NCBI GenBank assembly: GCA_964606505.1
Contig: CAZSGM010000001.1
Coordinates: forward strand, 62,001 to 126,000
Direction: 5' to 3'
Origin: CAKVOD01 sp964606505
GTDB lineage: Bacteria > Bacillota > Clostridia > Christensenellales > UBA1242
DNA: 64,000 bases
Position 1 is the stretch's first letter, and the number at the start of each line of letters is the position of its first letter. Positions 31,615 through 41,900 of the stretch are shown one piece after another. Both the position numbers and the translations under genes were made by a program. The notes beneath the pieces were generated by a model. It saw nothing but the letters and a program-made list of their open reading frames with translations. It made no database searches and had not been told where the DNA came from.

Positions 31615-33789
31615 TTAATTTTTTGGCTTATCTTCAATGTTGGGGTCAGAAGTTGTTTTAGTTGTTTTAGTTGTTTTAGTTGGCATAGTTGGATTAGTTG
31701 TAAGTGTTTGATTAGCGGCTTCCTGTGCGTCCGCGGTCGCTAGCGTGTTAGGGGTTGCCTCATTTTTGGTTGCCTCGGTTTTTATTTCCTGTACGTCCGC
31801 GGTCGCCGCTATATTTGTTGCTTGCTCATTAGAGACCGCGTCTATATGTGTTGTTTCAATATTTATTGTTTCTTTATTTGCCGCGTCAATATTTACCGCT
31901 TCTACATTAGTCGTCGCTGATTGGATTGCTTCTACATTAGTTGCCGCTGGTTGAGTTGCCTGTGTTTTGGTGCTTTTCTTTTTAGATGACTTTTTCTTAA
32001 AGTTGAAAATCGCCTCTTCAGGGTGTTTGTTCGCAAACTCCTGCAGCGCGGCAATCGCCTCGTCGAGGTGGTTTTCAAACGCCGCTTGTCTTTCCACAAA
32101 CAGTACTTGTTTTTCAACCTTAGGCGCCTTGTAGATTTCGCGCGCGATTTTGTGCGCGCTCGACAGGTCGCGGCTTGCCTTGTCAAAACTCAAGTCTTTG
32201 GTTTCGGCAAAGTTAATCAAAACATCCTCTCGCAAGTTTGCAATGTCGTAAACGAGGTCAAAGAACTGGTGCCTCTTGTACTTGGTCATATACGTCCTGT
32301 AACGCGGCGCAAACTTTCTCGCGCGGTCAATCAGCGACATCGACGAAATAAACGTCTTGCGCTTCGACTTAAACACGAGCAGCCCAATCATAACCAGCAC
32401 CGCCAGCCCAAACACAATGTACCAAACAATCATTTCCGACGTGCTGTACGCAACATTTATCGTCAGCGTGTTACTAACCACGTCGCCGCACTTCGCGTAA
32501 ACGCTGATAGCCTTGCCCGACTCTGCCGCGTACTCGAGTTTTGCCCCCGTCGCAACCAACTCGTCGTTCACGTACCAGTCAAGGCTCGCCGTAACCCCCT
32601 CAGTGTCGTTCAACAGCGCCGCAACAACAATAGTTTCGTCCGCGCTGTAACTGTCTTTCCCAGCGGTTATCTTAATGTTAGTAACCTTGCTAACTGCCGC
32701 AATCGAAACCGCGTGCTCAACCGTCCCGCCCTGCGTGTTCGCGCAAATCGTAACCGTCCCCGCGGTAGCATTGGTAAACGCAATCAAAATGTCGTACTTT
32801 TCATTGCCGCCGACAACCCCGACGCGCTCAATCGCCGCAATGTCCGCAAATTCGCTCGCTTTCAAACTAAAGCTGCAGTAGCGCGCCTCGGGAATTATCG
32901 CCGTAACCGCCACCGTCTCGCTCGTCAGGTAAAACTCAGGGTCTTTGTCCGCAAAAACACAAGTCTCCGCTACCGCCCAGTCTTTTACCTGCAAAACCAC
33001 CTCAGCACTCACGCCGCCCATCGCAACGCGCATAACCGCGCCGTCGTACTTGTTTGCGTCCGCTAAGCCGTTAAAATTCAAACAAATGTAGCCGCAGCTC
33101 AAGCGGGAAACGCACGTGCCCGCGTCCGCCGCAGTGTACGTCTCAGCCCAACTGTCTTTGGATAGTGTAACCGAAATGTCGCCGCAGTAAAGCAAGTTTG
33201 AGTCGCCGTTCGCGCAAATGTCAATGTTGTTGTAATCAGTCGTGCTCAAAACATTCTGATTTGGTCGCAACTCTAGCGTCTCCAGCCCCGTCGCAGGGTC
33301 AAGCACAGTAAAGCGCAACTCCTCGCGTCCGCCGCCCGTGTTTGTAACCGCAATCGTGAACTCGCCCGCAGTCGTCGTCGCAACTTTCACAGTGTAAACA
33401 CCCGCAGTGTGCGACGGGGAAGGGCTTACCGCGCCGCTAACCCCGTTAGGGCACTCAACCGAAATTTCGCTGTCAGAGTAGACCTCATAACAAATGCTGT
33501 TTCCCGCAAACGTCTTAAAACCCTCAGGTGCGCAGTTGTTCGTTATGTAACCCTCGGGCGACATAGCGTAAGCGTGCAAAACCTTCATTTGCGACGCCCC
33601 CTGCGTGCAACTAAGCGCAAGTGCCGTCAAAATCGCCAGCGCAAACAAAGAAAATATGCAAATGAATTTAATTGTTGTTCCGCTTTTAGCCCTAAGTGCA
33701 GCAAAACCGCGGCTTTTGGTATTATTTTTTTGTTTCAAGAGGTCGTCTTGATTTAAAAAGTCGCTATTAATGTTAGTTCTTCTTGTCAT
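31615..33789 (-). CDS. Large membrane protein: Ig-like ectodomain between two membrane helices, repetitive cytoplasmic tail
   Basis: No family is recognised for this 724-residue protein. A basic 40-residue start leads into a membrane helix (IKFICIFSLFALAILTALALSC). About 390 residues of beta-rich, probably Ig-like, exterior sequence follow (for example VSGAVSPSPSHTAGVYTVKVATTTAGEFTI). A second helix (MIVWYIVFGLAVLVMIGLLVF) and a cytoplasmic part of about 245 residues come next. The latter begins helical (KYKRHQFFDLVYDIANLREDVLINFAE) and ends in a low-complexity Thr/Ala/Asn/Glu tail with TNVEAIQSAT-like repeats. The chosen ATG overlaps the end of mscS by 17 bases, implying a shared transcript; an ATG further upstream inside mscS is possible. 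A role in linking the cell surface to the cytoplasm is only a guess. Confidence 0.75.
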   Translation of the reverse strand: MTRRTNINSDFLNQDDLLKQKNNTKSRGFAALRAKSGTTIKFICIFSLFALAILTALALSCTQGASQMKVLHAYAMSPEGYITNNCAPEGFKTFAGNSICYEVYSDSEISVECPNGVSGAVSPSPSHTAGVYTVKVATTTAGEFTIAVTNTGGGREELRFTVLDPATGLETLELRPNQNVLSTTDYNNIDICANGDSNLLYCGDISVTLSKDSWAETYTAADAGTCVSRLSCGYICLNFNGLADANKYDGAVMRVAMGGVSAEVVLQVKDWAVAETCVFADKDPEFYLTSETVAVTAIIPEARYCSFSLKASEFADIAAIERVGVVGGNEKYDILIAFTNATAGTVTICANTQGGTVEHAVSIAAVSKVTNIKITAGKDSYSADETIVVAALLNDTEGVTASLDWYVNDELVATGAKLEYAAESGKAISVYAKCGDVVSNTLTINVAYSTSEMIVWYIVFGLAVLVMIGLLVFKSKRKTFISSMSLIDRARKFAPRYRTYMTKYKRHQFFDLVYDIANLREDVLINFAETKDLSFDKASRDLSSAHKIAREIYKAPKVEKQVLFVERQAAFENHLDEAIAALQEFANKHPEEAIFNFKKKSSKKKSTKTQATQPAATNVEAIQSATTNVEAVNIDAANKETINIETTHIDAVSNEQATNIAATADVQEIKTEATKNEATPNTLATADAQEAANQTLTTNPTMPTKTTKTTKTTSDPNIEDKPKN

Positions 33790-34786
33790 TTTTGCGCCCC
33801 CAAATAAATTTGCGTTTCTTGGCAGGTGCTTCTGCTTCTTCCTCGACATCAACAAGTGTCGTTGTTATGGTAGCCTCCGCCTGCGACTTTTGTTTTTCTT
33901 TGGCTTTCTTCTTTTCTTCAAGTTGTGCATTTTTCTTGCTCTCGTAAATCGCTCTGCGCGTTTCTTCCTCTTTTTGTAGGCGCTCAGTATCGGAGAGTTT
34001 TATAATCGAATTGTCGTTTGTGATAGTTATGCCTGCGTTCTTGAGCGCGCGCGTAAGTTTCTCGTAAGTTAAGTAGTAAAGGCTCCAGTAGTCCTCAGCC
34101 TTGCTCCAAATCTTGACAATGAACATCAGCCCGTGCTCGTCGTAGTTTTCAATCCCGACAAACAGCGGCGGGGAGTTAATCGCGTACTTACATTGCTTGA
34201 ACTCGTCCTTTACCACGTTAATAATGTAGTCTTGGTCGGCGTCGTAAGGTACGCAGAACGTAACCGAAACGCGGCGTGTCGGGCTAGTCGTGTAGTTGAC
34301 AACATTGCTGTTAATAACCGACTTGTTTGGTATCGTAATAACCTTTTTGTCATAACTCTCAATCTGCGTCGTAAAAATGCGCACGGACTTAACCGTCCCC
34401 TCGTCAGTCCCAACCCTAATGTAGTCGCCCTCAACGAACGGCTTGTTTACAAGTATCAGTATGCCTGACGCAAGGTTGCTCAAACTGTCCTGCAGCGCAA
34501 GAGCAATCGCCAAGCCCGCCGCGGACAGTGCCGCCACAATCGCGCCCATCGAAACGCCCAGCGTCGACATAATAATAAATATTAACAATACATACATCGC
34601 CGCTTTTATTATAGACAGCAAAAACGAGGTCAGCCCCGCTTCCATTTGCGAGGTCATAAAAATCTTTCTAACATAGCGCATAATAATTTTAATGAGAAGC
34701 AACCCAATTATTATTATCGCAAAGGTTTTTATGATAGTAATCCCCGTCGTCGACCAGAAATTATTAAATAATGTTGCAAAATCCAT
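33773..34786 (-). CDS. mscS: Small-conductance mechanosensitive channel, MscS family
   Basis: The 337-residue protein has an N-terminal membrane helix (TIIKTFAIIIIGLLLIKIIM), a second one (AAMYVLLIFIIMSTLGV) and the pore-lining helix AIVAALSAAGLAIALALQDSLSNLASGI, the MscS signature. The beta domain (ILVNKPFVEGDYIRVGTDEGTVKSVRIFTTQIESYDKKVITIPNKSVINSNVVNYT) is also typical. The C-terminal vestibule ends in a charged Lys/Glu-rich extension of about 70 residues. MscS opens under membrane tension to release solutes during osmotic downshock. It lies between yqeY and the large membrane protein on the same strand, overlapping the latter. Confidence 0.95.
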   Translation of the reverse strand: MDFATLFNNFWSTTGITIIKTFAIIIIGLLLIKIIMRYVRKIFMTSQMEAGLTSFLLSIIKAAMYVLLIFIIMSTLGVSMGAIVAALSAAGLAIALALQDSLSNLASGILILVNKPFVEGDYIRVGTDEGTVKSVRIFTTQIESYDKKVITIPNKSVINSNVVNYTTSPTRRVSVTFCVPYDADQDYIINVVKDEFKQCKYAINSPPLFVGIENYDEHGLMFIVKIWSKAEDYWSLYYLTYEKLTRALKNAGITITNDNSIIKLSDTERLQKEEETRRAIYESKKNAQLEEKKKAKEKQKSQAEATITTTLVDVEEEAEAPAKKRKFIWGRKNDKKN

Positions 34787-34853
34787 ATTTTTTTCCTTTG
34801 ATTTTTTTAGTTACTAAATTTTTGCGAAAAATGTCGTTTTTTATTCAAAAAAA

Positions 34854-35270
34854 CTATTTTGCGAGGCGTTGAACAACTGCCATATCACACTTGCCCGCAA
34901 AGTTTTGCTTGAAGTGGCGCATAACCGCCCCGATGCTCTTGTCGTCAAGTTTGTTAATCTCCGCCAAAATCTCCTCTTCGCTCATCATTTTTGGCAGGTA
35001 CGCCTCAACAATTTCTTGTTGCTTTGTAATGTTTGCGACCTCTTCGGCGTTCCCGACTTTTTCGTAGTTCGCCTTTTCTTCCGCTAGCTCCTTTGCGAGT
35101 TTCTGCATAACCCTAATTGCGTCAGCGTCGCAAAACTCCTCGCCCTTGTTGCGTTTCTCAATCTCGGCAAGTTGGCACTTTCCAATAAGAACCTCGTAAA
35201 GCGCGCGCGCCACCCTGTCGCGGTTTTTCAATGCGGCAATATTTGCCTGCTTAATTTCGTCAAATAACAT
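34854..35270 (-). CDS. YqeY/GatB-tail-like protein
   Basis: The 138-residue protein is the normal size for YqeY proteins (GatB/YqeY domain). Characteristic features are LFDEIKQANIAALKNRDRV at the start, then ALYEVLIGKCQLAE, QQEIVEAYLPKMMSEEEI and a final GAVMRHFKQNFAGKCDMAVVQRLAK. The C-terminal domain is shared with the tail of the GatB amidotransferase subunit, which binds tRNA, so a tRNA-linked role has been proposed; its actual function is unknown. A promoter-like TTTGCA/TATAAT pair (17-bp spacing) and AAGGAGA lie ahead of the start on the minus strand. It is probably the first gene of a run with mscS and the large membrane protein. Confidence 0.92.
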   Translation of the reverse strand: MLFDEIKQANIAALKNRDRVARALYEVLIGKCQLAEIEKRNKGEEFCDADAIRVMQKLAKELAEEKANYEKVGNAEEVANITKQQEIVEAYLPKMMSEEEILAEINKLDDKSIGAVMRHFKQNFAGKCDMAVVQRLAK

Positions 35271-35441
35271 AGTAGTCTCCTTGTAATTTATTCGGTATAT
35301 TATAACATCTTTTTGTCAAAATGCAAATACTTTTTTTGTTTGTTGCAGTGTGGGAACGGCAGGGGTTTAAGTGGATTTTGGGGGAAGTTTGTAAATTATT
35401 TGGATTGAAGGCGTATTTTTCTTAAATTAGGGTAAAAGTAT

Positions 35442-35471
35442 TTGACTTAAATTGTCGAATTTTAGTATAAT
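35442..35471 (+). promoter_or_regulatory. Promoter of the giant repeat protein gene
   Basis: TTGACT (35442-35447) and TATAAT (35466-35471) with 18-bp spacing. The spacer contains TTGTCGAA, which matches a Spo0A box. Confidence 0.65.
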
Positions 35472-35930
35472 TAAGGGGTAAAAAACTAAACATAATTTGA
35501 AGCGTTGCGGGTAGGTTTAAATTGGCTTATCGGCGTTGGACGCGGTGCGTTGCTACGCGCGCGGGTGTGTGCGGGTACGCGAGACTGGCTCAGTTGCGGG
35601 CGCGAGTATCCGCTTGATTGTTTGGAACTGCGGTTGCTGCGGCGCGCAGACTTGGATAGTTAGCGCGAGGCAGTTGGTTTGGTTGCTTGATACAGGCGGC
35701 GCGAGTTGGTTGGAGACTGACAGCGTTGGTGTGCGTTAGGCGGCTGGGTTAAGTTGCGGACGCGCGCGGCGCAGGTATTCGGCGCAGTACGAAGCAGACG
35801 GCGAGCGCGTGCTGGTATGTAGTTTGAGACGAGCGGCGCGAGCGGGTGCGGCGGTACGGTAGGGCAAATGTGTAAGTATTTGGCGCGCGTGCGGCGGCTT
35901 GAATTGTGTTTAATGGATAGGGAGAAAATT
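35472..35930 (+). other. Long GC-rich leader of the giant gene
   Basis: About 450 nt between the promoter and the start codon, strikingly GC-rich compared with most spacers and dense in GCGCG and GTTGCGG words. No gene, terminator or known riboswitch is recognised. AGGGAG (35919-35924) lies six bases before the start codon. Confidence 0.5.
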
Positions 35931-38900
35931 ATGCAGACATTACCTACACTGGCAAATGAGGCGATGGTTGAGATAGGGCAGAGGAGACAAAAAAGGAAGT
36001 TTAATCTGTTGTTGACCATCTTTTTTGCGTTGGTTGCGATGACGGCGATTGCGATTGTGCCTGTTGTTCGCCAGTATGCGGAGAGCGAGGTGGCGGTTGC
36101 TACTTGGACGGACGGACTGACTCCGCAGGCGTTTGGAAGCGAGACGTGGGCGGGCTCGGGTACGGAGACGGACGCGTTTCAGATTGCGAGCGCGGTAGAC
36201 TTGGCGCAGTTGGCGTGCAATGTAAATGCGGGCACGACCTACGAGGGGATGTGCTTCACGCTCACTCAAGAGGTTAACTTGATGGGTAAGGAGTGGACGC
36301 CTATTGGTACGGTTGCGCACCCGTTTATGGGTACGTTTAACGGGGGGCAAAAGGCAATCTACTTCATGACAATCACGGGCGGCAGGTACGATTATGTTGG
36401 GCTGTTTGGGGTTGTTCAAGAAGGCTTGCTAACTAAAATTGATATGCGCAATGGGTATATTAACATAAGCGGCGGCGAGGCTGCAGGGAGTATTGCGGGT
36501 TATGCTGAAAATACTGATATTTCGTATTGTACCAATGGTGTTGTAGACATAGAGAAATTGGGCTTTCCTACAAATGAAGTTGACGCTGTTGCTTACGCTG
36601 GATTATCAACTGTGAGCAATTGGTTTACAGAGGCGTATAAGCGTGGGGTTGTATCAGGGGGCGCAATTGATGAAACTATGACTGGGGGGGTTACAGAAAC
36701 ATATCGTAATACAACTGCCAGCGGCAAAACGCACGGGACTGGGACAGTTAGCGGGAGTTCGGCTAACTGCGGTGGTATTGCTGGGTATTTAAGACAAAAT
36801 GCTAGTGGGGTAACCACATTGAGTTCTTGTTGGAATCAAGGTAATGTTAGTGCAAGTTCCAGTAGTCGTAGTGCAGGTGGAATTGTTGGAATTGCACACG
36901 CAGATACTTACGTATCAAACTCTGGGGATCATGCGCATGTAACTGTTTCAACTTGTGCAAACGCTGGAACTGTGTATGGTACTTATGCTGCGGGGGGTAT
37001 AGTTGGGTTTGCTAAGTCTGAAGCATCTAACGACTTATTGGGTGGCGATAAAAATGCTAGCGTTTATATGATTGAATCATACACAATTGGGAGTGTTACT
37101 TGTAGCACTTCTGGTAGGGCTGGTAGCATATTTGGGTATGAGGTGAGAGACGCGCATAGGTCGAATGCGTACGTGCATGTCGGCGGCGCAAATGGTGGTG
37201 CAAATCCATATTGCTACTGGACTGAGACGGGTTGCTCTGGCTCTTATGGCTCTAGTGGTATTAATAAAAATAATGGTTCTTCACAAGGCAAAAATCAGTT
37301 GGTTTCTAGTTCTAGCGGTAAATCTGGCTGGACATCTTCGAAGTGGAATGAGTATGACGCAACCTCTTCGGTAAGCGGTACGACGCGTACATATAAGCAA
37401 CTGACGGTATCGCCGAGTGGGGCGAGTGTATGGACTGCAAAATCTTCGTCTCCATACAACTACTATACTTGGACGGAAACGCTTTCTACTTACACCATTA
37501 CTTTTAACAAAAACAATGGTACGGGTGGAACGTCGTCAACTAGCGTAGTTGATGGCAATAAAATTGGATCAATAACCACACCTACAAGAACGGGTTATAA
37601 CTTCAAGGGATATTACACAAGTACAAGTGGTGGAACACAATACGTAAATAGTTCAGGTACGGGAACGACAACAGTTTCAAAAACTATGACCTTGTATGCA
37701 CAATGGGAAGCAAAAGAAATAACAGTAAAGTTTTATGTTAACACAACTTCAAGATATTCCTATACTTCATATTTCGATGAGAGTTATGGTTACGGCGGGT
37801 GGCCAAGCAGTGTAAGTTCTTCCTACTTGCCGTCTGGCTATACGTTTAGTGGGAATTGGTACAGTTCATACACGACCTCTGGAAGTGTACGGTGCGGTTC
37901 GGGAACTATAATTTATAGCAGTACATCTTTCTCTAGCTATTCAAGCACAGTCAGCCTTTATGCGGGATTAGACTCGGATACTTATAGAATTACATTGTCT
38001 GCGTCGGATGCAACTAACACTGCATCATCTTGGGGATGTGCTTCGTATTGGACTACGAGCGGAAGAACTGCCTATCAAGATTTGGTTACTAATGAGATAA
38101 TTGGAACACTGCCTGAGCCAACTCGCACGGGTTATACTTTTGATGGATGGTATAGTAGCAGTTGGGGGTGGTGTGATGGCGACGACACAATTTCACAAGA
38201 TAGAACATACTATGCCCAATGGATTGCAAACACATACACTGTAACACTCAATAAAAACAATGGTTCAGGTGGTTCAAATTCGGTTACGGCAACTTACGGT
38301 TCGTCAATGCCATCTGCAAGTGCACCGAGCAGAAGTTATTACACATTTAATGGATATTATACCAGTACATCTGGGGGGACGCAGTACTATACCTCGAGTA
38401 TGGGTTCCGCTAGGACTTGGAATAAAACATCAAATACAACACTTTATGCACAATGGACGGCTAAATCAATAACGGTTAACTTTAATGTAAATGGCGGCTC
38501 TTCAGTAAACGCTCAAACAGTTAGTTATGGAAGCACTTTAGGGACATTGCCAACGCCATCGCGCACGGGGTATTCCTTTGCGGGGTGGTTTAAGGAGTCG
38601 AGTTTAACTAATCAAGTTAGTTCTTCGACGACGCTTAATTCAAGCAACTTTAGCACGCTCACTACTAGCGGCTTAAATATTACACTTTACGCTAAGTGGA
38701 CAAAACAAACATTTGACGTAAAACTCTCCGCTTCAGAGGCGAGCAGCAACGCAACGAATTGGGAAGATGTAAGCGGCTGGACAGCGGACGGCAAGATAGC
38801 GACCAAAAACTTCTCCTATGGAGATAGTCTTGGTGCAACGCCAACGCCAAGCAGAGTTGGGTATACATTCAAAGGTTGGTATACAAGTCAGAGTGGGGGA

Positions 38901-41900
38901 ACGCAGTATATTTCGAGTTCGGAACTTAAGTTCACTTCAACGACGACACTTTACGCGCAATGGACTGCAATTACCTACACGTTGACGATTGCACCTAACG
39001 GCGGCGCGTACAGTTCGGAAACGTCGGTAACGGGCACGGTCGGCACATCGGTAACGCTTGGCATGCCAACACTTACGGGGTACACCTTTGGGGGCTGGGA
39101 AGTAACGAGCGGAAGCGGGACGGTGTCAGACAATGGGAACGCGTTCACATTTGACGCGAGCAACGCGACGGTAACGGCAAAGTGGGCTGCAAACCAATAC
39201 AAGTTGACCTTTAACGCAAACGGCGGCACGTGGGCGAATGTTGACGGCTTCACTAAAGATGGCGACAACTACTACAAAATGGTAACTTACGGGCAGCCAA
39301 TTGGCGTTATGCCAACGGTTACCAAGGCGGGCTGGAACTTCAGTGCGTGGTACACGGGTACGTCAGGCGGCAATGCTTGGAACGAAAACAAGGTATACGA
39401 CACTGCAGGCGCATACACGCTTTACGCGCGCTATACAGAAAACAGTTACACATTGACGGTCGATAAAGCGGACGGCTCGGCAATCTTCACGTATAACGGC
39501 ACATACAATTCGACATACACGCTGCCAAATCCAACGCGTGAGGGTTATCAGTTCACGGGCTGGACAATAACAAGCGGCGACGGTTCACTTTCAGGTCTAG
39601 TTTTCACATTTAGAGAAAGCAACGCGACGGTAACGGCGCAATGGACTAACAACATATACTACGTCAACTACAACGGTAACGGTAACACAGGCGGAAGTAT
39701 GACGAGTTCAGAATTTACGTACGACGTAAACGCGACGCTCAGGCAAAATGGCTTTACAAGAACGGGTTATGAGTTCGTGGGCTGGAATACGAGCGCGAAC
39801 AACACGGGCACATCATACATTGATAAGGCGTCTGTCAGAAACTTGACCTCAGAAAACGGGGGTTCGGTAACGCTTTACGCGCAATGGGGTACGATTAAGT
39901 ACATTGTAACATTTGACGCGAACGGCGGTACAATACAAGATACTACTGGCTTTGCGGGTTCGACGGGAAGAAAAACTTCGAGCGTTACATATTTACACGG
40001 GTACACGATTGATGTGCTTCCCGATGTATTGCTTACAGGCTTCATTTTTGACGGCTGGAAATACGAAAACGGGGACGCAGTTACTGCAAATGACCAAGTA
40101 CTTGAGACAATGACGCTTTACGCTGCATACAGTCCAAAGACGTTCACGCTGACGCTTAACGCGCTAAGCGGAACGCTTCCGACGACCTCGGGCTGGACGC
40201 TTAGCAGCGACGGGCACAGCATTTCAAAGACCATTGCGTACGACGCGCAGTTTGACGCACTTCCTACGCCAACGAACAGCGGTTCAATGTTCCTTGGCTG
40301 GTTTGACAGTCAGACGGGCGGAAGTCAGTATGTTGAGACGAGCGTATTTAAGCGCGAGTCCAACTTGACGCTGTACGCACATTACAGCGTAAACCTCTGC
40401 ACGGTATTCTTTGACCCTGCGGGCGGTTCGGCGACATTCCAACAAATGACGCTGTCTTACGGCGAGAAGATTGGAACGCTACCAACGGCGACAAAGACGG
40501 GCTACGACTTTGAGGGCTGGTATTACATTGACAATCCGACCAAAAAGTCTACGACAAATGATGTTGTTAACGGGAACATAACACTTGCGGCGCAATGGGC
40601 GGCAAAACAGTTTATCATTACGTTTGACGCGCGCGGCGGTATAATTACGGGCGTAACGGGTCAGACGACTAATAAGGGCGTTTACTACAACGACACCTTT
40701 GGCGACTTGCCTACGGTTACGAAAGTGGGCAGCAAACTTAGGGGCTGGTACGACGATGTTAACGGGAACGGAAACCTTTACACGTCAAATTCGGTCGCTA
40801 GGATGACACAAAACTTGACGCTGTACGCAGTTTGGGAAGTTGAGACGCTTACCGTTGTATTTAACGGAAACGGCGGGCAGTGCTCGGTTTCTAGCAAGAA
40901 CTACGATTACGGCGCGGAATATGGCACGCTTCCTGAACCAACGAGAGTGGGTTACGGATTCCTTGGCTGGGCGACGAGTTTGAGTAGCACGAGTTACGTG
41001 AGCGCGAGCGGCACGGTAACGACGGCGCACACTTTGTACGCGCAGTGGAAGGCGAACGTGTACTACGTTGAGTACCAAGCGAATAGAAACGACACGACGG
41101 GGACGATGGAAAGGAGCACGTTTACTTACGACGAGGCGGGGACTTTGAGGACACTCGGGTTTGTTTGCCAAAAGGCGGAGTTTACGGGCTGGAACACTAA
41201 CGCTAGCGGAACGGGTACGTGGTACTCGGACGGCCAGAGCATCAGAAACATTGCAACGGCGGACGGGGCAACTATTACTTTGTACGCGCAATGGAGCGAG
41301 AACAACTACGTTGTTTCGATAGACGTGCTCAATTACACGGTTGTGAACAATAACGGCTTTACGGCACACGGTATGGCTTACATTGAGAAAGGTTATAAGC
41401 ACGGCGACAGGTTGGGGACGCTGCCTGTACTTTCCAAGGCGGGACATACATTTACTGGTTACAAGAACTCAAGCACGGGCGCGGCGGTAACCGCGGACAC
41501 GCTTGTTACGGACGATATGACGTTACTTGCTCAATTTACTGCAAACGAGGTAACGATTACCTTTAAGCCAAACGGCGGTACGTTTACTTCTTACGGGCAA
41601 GCGACACAATCGGGGGATGTGGCTACGTTGACGGTTAACTACGGCGACAGGATTACGAGTTTGCCAACGGTTGAACTTAGCGGTTATCAGTTCGACGGGT
41701 TCTATGAAGAGGGCGACACGGGCTTTATACTGCACGAGAATATGATGGTTTTGATTGAAGAGCCAACACTTGTGCTTGAGGCTCATTGGACGTCAAATAC
41801 TTACGTTTTGACCTTCAACGCGGGTTCGGGTACGATAACGCCGACGGAAGAGGGCGAAACACCTAGCAACACTTACACTTACGATGTTTCATACAACCGT

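Noticed and set aside
32023..33066. 347-codon plus-strand frame opposite the large membrane protein
   Set aside because: Arg/Asn/Val-rich antisense shadow; the minus-strand frame has membrane helices and a coherent domain layout.
36684..36690. Seven-G run inside the giant gene as a third phase switch
   Set aside because: It is short, lies far inside an intact reading frame, and has no alternative frame design around it.
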